Source: Hyaloraphidium curvatum (Eukaryota > Monoblepharomycota > Hyaloraphidiomycetes > Hyaloraphidiales > Hyaloraphidiaceae). Taken from it: a stretch of DNA of 64,000 nt. Within the stretch, counting starts at the first letter, position 1. Each line of letters starts with the position of its first letter. Positions 62,121 through 64,000 of this stretch are shown here, in pieces. The DNA lies in the NCBI GenBank assembly GCA_025558095.1, contig JAIVFI010000029.1, forward strand, positions 530,753-594,752, read 5' to 3'. The position numbers and the translations under genes are program-made. The notes below the pieces were generated by a model. It saw only the letters and a program-made list of their open reading frames with translations. It made no database searches and was not told where the DNA came from.

Positions 62121-63329
62121 ATGCCCGCCCCCCCCGGCGCCCCCTTGCCGTGCCGCCCGGCGGACCCGGCGACTGGCGCCTGCGAGGGGACGGCAAGGCG
62201 GCGGAGCCCGCGGCGGCGCCACTCGCCGCCGCCGCCCGGCGCACCGCGGTTCGTCGCGCCCGACTTCCTCCGCCAGTCCGCGGCGCCGCCGCTGCCGATG
62301 TCCCCGGCGCAGGTCAACTTCGGCCACCTTTTTGTGCTCACCGCGACGCCGCTCGCCGCGCTGTACGGCGTGTGGGCCGTGCCGCTGCGGGGGGCGACGC
62401 TCGCGTGGTGCGTCGCGTACTACTTCTGGAGCACGTTCGGCATCACCGCAGGCTACCACCGTTACTGGGCGCACCGCGCTTACGACGCCGGCCCGCTGCT
62501 GCGCGCGTTCCTGATGCTGGGCGCCACCGGCGCAGTGCAGGGCAGCGCCAGATGGTGGTGCGCCGGCCACCGCAGGCACCACCGCTACACTGACACCAGA
62601 TGGGACCCGTACTCGGCGCGCAAGGGCCTGCTGTGGTCGCACATCGGCTGGCTGCTGACAAAGGAGGACCCGGCTGACCTGGCGCCCGTCGACGCGTCCG
62701 ACCTCGACAGCGATCCCATGGTCGAGTGGCAGCGGCGGTTCTACGACGTGTGCGCCTTCTTCATGGGGTTCGTGTGGCCGGCGATCGTCGCAGGGGTGTG
62801 CTGGGGCGACTGGATGGTGGGCTGTCGCCCGCCGCGCCGGCGCACTCGGACTGATCGATCTCCGTTCCCCCGCGGATATCCCCCCCGCGACGAGCAGGGC
62901 GGCTTCTTCCATGCCGGCGCCGTCCGCCTTACGCTGATCCACCATGCCACTTTCTCCGTCAACTCCCTGGCCCACTACCTCGGCGAGGCGACATACACGG
63001 ACCGGCTCTCGCCGCGCGACTCGTTCATCACGGCGCTCCTCACGGGGGGCGAGGGGTACCACAACTTCCACCACGAGTTCCCGCACGACTACCGCAACGC
63101 GGTGCGCTGGTGGGAGTACGACCCGACCAAGTGGTTCATCCGCGGGGCCGCGTACCTGGGGCTGGCCTGGAACCTGCGGACGATGCCGGACAACGAGGTC
63201 AGGAAGGGGGAGCTGCGACAGCGGGAGAAGAAGCTGGAGCTGGAGAGGGCGGCGCTCGATTGGGGCGAGGTCGACGGCGGCACCGGGGCGGGCGACGGCG
63301 GACAAGTGGGCGGAGGGGCGGGGATGTAA
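62121..63329 (+). CDS. Acyl-CoA delta-9-type fatty acid desaturase
   Basis: Exons 62121-62816 and 62898-63329 give 375 residues. It is an ER-membrane di-iron desaturase. The three histidine boxes are HRYWAHR, HRRHHRYTD (preceded by WCAGH) and HNFHHEFPHDYR, and the fourth ligand region has HHATFSVNSLAHYLG. The intron (ATG|GTGGGC to GAGCAG|GGC) lies inside the typical WGDxxGGFFxAG stretch; splicing restores it. Unlike yeast Ole1 there is no C-terminal cytochrome b5 domain; the tail is a short charged helix and Gly-rich end, so an external b5 is needed. The product is expected to be monounsaturated acyl-CoA. It is the last complete gene before the telomere. Confidence 0.92.
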   Translation: MPAPPGAPLPCRPADPATGACEGTARRRSPRRRHSPPPPGAPRFVAPDFLRQSAAPPLPMSPAQVNFGHLFVLTATPLAALYGVWAVPLRGATLAWCVAYYFWSTFGITAGYHRYWAHRAYDAGPLLRAFLMLGATGAVQGSARWWCAGHRRHHRYTDTRWDPYSARKGLLWSHIGWLLTKEDPADLAPVDASDLDSDPMVEWQRRFYDVCAFFMGFVWPAIVAGVCWGDWMVGCRPPRRRTRTDRSPFPRGYPPRDEQGGFFHAGAVRLTLIHHATFSVNSLAHYLGEATYTDRLSPRDSFITALLTGGEGYHNFHHEFPHDYRNAVRWWEYDPTKWFIRGAAYLGLAWNLRTMPDNEVRKGELRQREKKLELERAALDWGEVDGGTGAGDGGQVGGGAGM

Positions 63330-63622
63330 CGGCTCTGACATCTTGGCATTCCTCAATAACGGACTCTATCCTCGGCTATCACGGCCGGGCGGCCCATCCG
63401 GGACCGCTTCGGCCGCCCCACGGTGCCTACCCGTCCGATCTCGCGACCGCGGTGATGTACTGAGCGTTTGCGTCCGCAATGCCCTCCAGGAAGAGACAGG
63501 CACGCTACCCTGGATAAAATGCCGCGGACTGCAGCGAAGATCGCATTTTCATCCCCGTTCCCCCTTTTCCTCCGGTTCGTGGGCCCTCGATCTCCCGCCT
63601 CCAACGACCCATCCCCGACCCT
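63330..63622. other. Last spacer before the truncated ORF
   Basis: 3' flank of the desaturase. Nothing recognised. Confidence 0.35.
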
Positions 63623-63855
63623 TCAGAGCCTCGCCGCGCCCCCCTTCCCCGCCAGCACGTACACGTGCCCCTCCCCCTCCCGCACCAGCTCATCCGGCAC
63701 GTCCCACCCCGTTAGCGGGTCGTGCCCGATCGGCCGCGGCGCGAGGCGGGTGACCGAGGGCGTGGAGGAGAGGGCGATGGGCGGGCGGAGGTTGACGAGC
63801 GTTCCACCTGGAGCGTACCAACGGCAGTCAATCCGCTGAGCACCGAAGGCGCGCT
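63623..63855 (-). pseudogene. Gene remnant cut off by the telomere
   Basis: A minus-strand frame is open from the telomere junction to a stop at 63623-63625, without any ATG. It reads FGAQRIDCRWYAPGGTLVNL, then TPSVTRLAPRPIGHDPLTGW, DVPDELVREGEGHVYVLAG and KGGAARL before the stop. The composition is protein-like and the frame runs straight into the repeat array, so the 5' part of the gene is gone. No family is recognised. Confidence 0.5.
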
Positions 63856-64000
63856 TTAGGTTAGGGTTAGGTTAGGTTAGGTTAGGTTAGGTTAGGTTAG
63901 GTTAGGTTAGGTTAGGTTAGGTTAGGTTAGGTTAGGTTAGGTTAGGTTAGGTTAGGTTAGGTTAGGTTAGGTTAGGTTAGGTTAGGTTAGGTTAGGTTTG
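63856..64000 (+). repeat. Telomere, (TTAGG)n
   Basis: About 28 units of the pentamer TTAGG with one TTAGGG unit near the inner edge (TTAGG-TTAGGG-TTAGG...). The G-rich strand runs 5' to 3' to the right, as expected for the right end of a chromosome. The last bases (GTTTG) depart from the repeat. Confidence 0.95.

Noticed and set aside
1-64000. CRISPR arrays, bacterial operons, rRNA genes
   Set aside because: None seen: repeats lack regular spacers, genes have spliceosomal introns, and no rRNA-like sequence was recognised. tRNAs were not systematically searchable by eye.

Overview
The window is a chromosome end of an intron-rich, very GC-rich eukaryote, most likely an early-diverging (chytrid-grade) fungus. 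Evidence for a fungus is a DUF1769 protein, a HAM1-like lipid-binding protein, a fungal transcription-factor middle domain, a UPF0187/bestrophin-type channel and a hybrid histidine kinase. Evidence for a eukaryote is mitochondrial proteins (ETF-ubiquinone oxidoreductase, a SLC30A9-type zinc transporter) and many short spliceosomal introns. These introns use donors such as GTGGGT or GTGCGT, usually have a CTGAC-like branch point, and two of them use GC-AG. The genus is not determined. The right edge (63856-64000) is a TTAGG telomere array, so everything to its left is subtelomeric, increasingly so beyond about 43 kb. All gene models were spliced by eye: each intron was placed where splice signals, reading phase and family alignment agree.

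Left part (1-20 kb): housekeeping-like genes. In order: a partial secreted protein, DUF1769 protein, ETF-QO, SLC30A9-like transporter, an F-box/LRR-like gene and its broken neighbour, an APH-fold kinase, a nine-exon HAM1-like gene, a PY-motif/zinc-finger protein, a secreted Cys-rich protein with a broken tandem copy, and a bestrophin-family channel.

Middle (20-43 kb): two poorly conserved genes, then a family of large LRR-plus-protein-kinase genes. One copy is on + with a one-base frameshift, one intact copy is on -, and a tail fragment lies between them. The two full copies flank a kelch-type secreted protein. Next come cysteine synthase and a hybrid histidine kinase (divergent pair), a BRCT protein and a coiled-coil/DRC2-like protein (divergent pair), an adenylyl cyclase fused to a complete hemerythrin domain, and a VOC-family protein.

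Right part (43-64 kb): a diverged 1.4-kb repeat occurs twice (about 43983-45345 and 47993-49475) around a RING-H2 membrane protein. Next comes a small set of genes with bacterial-style logic. It has an extended SDR/sugar-nucleotide epimerase, an AT-hook protein, and a divergent pair made of an acetolactate-synthase-like ThDP enzyme and a PLP enzyme whose catalytic lysine position is His, as in the 3-deoxysugar dehydrases RfbH/E1 and ColD. A transcription-factor-like protein without a zinc cluster and another SDR follow. The ThDP/3-dehydrase pairing is what makes yersiniose-type branched 3,6-dideoxysugars in bacteria. I propose it as the most interesting candidate system here, together with the hemerythrin-cyclase. 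The end of the chromosome holds a broken kinase, an intact delta-9-type desaturase, and an ORF cut directly by the telomere.
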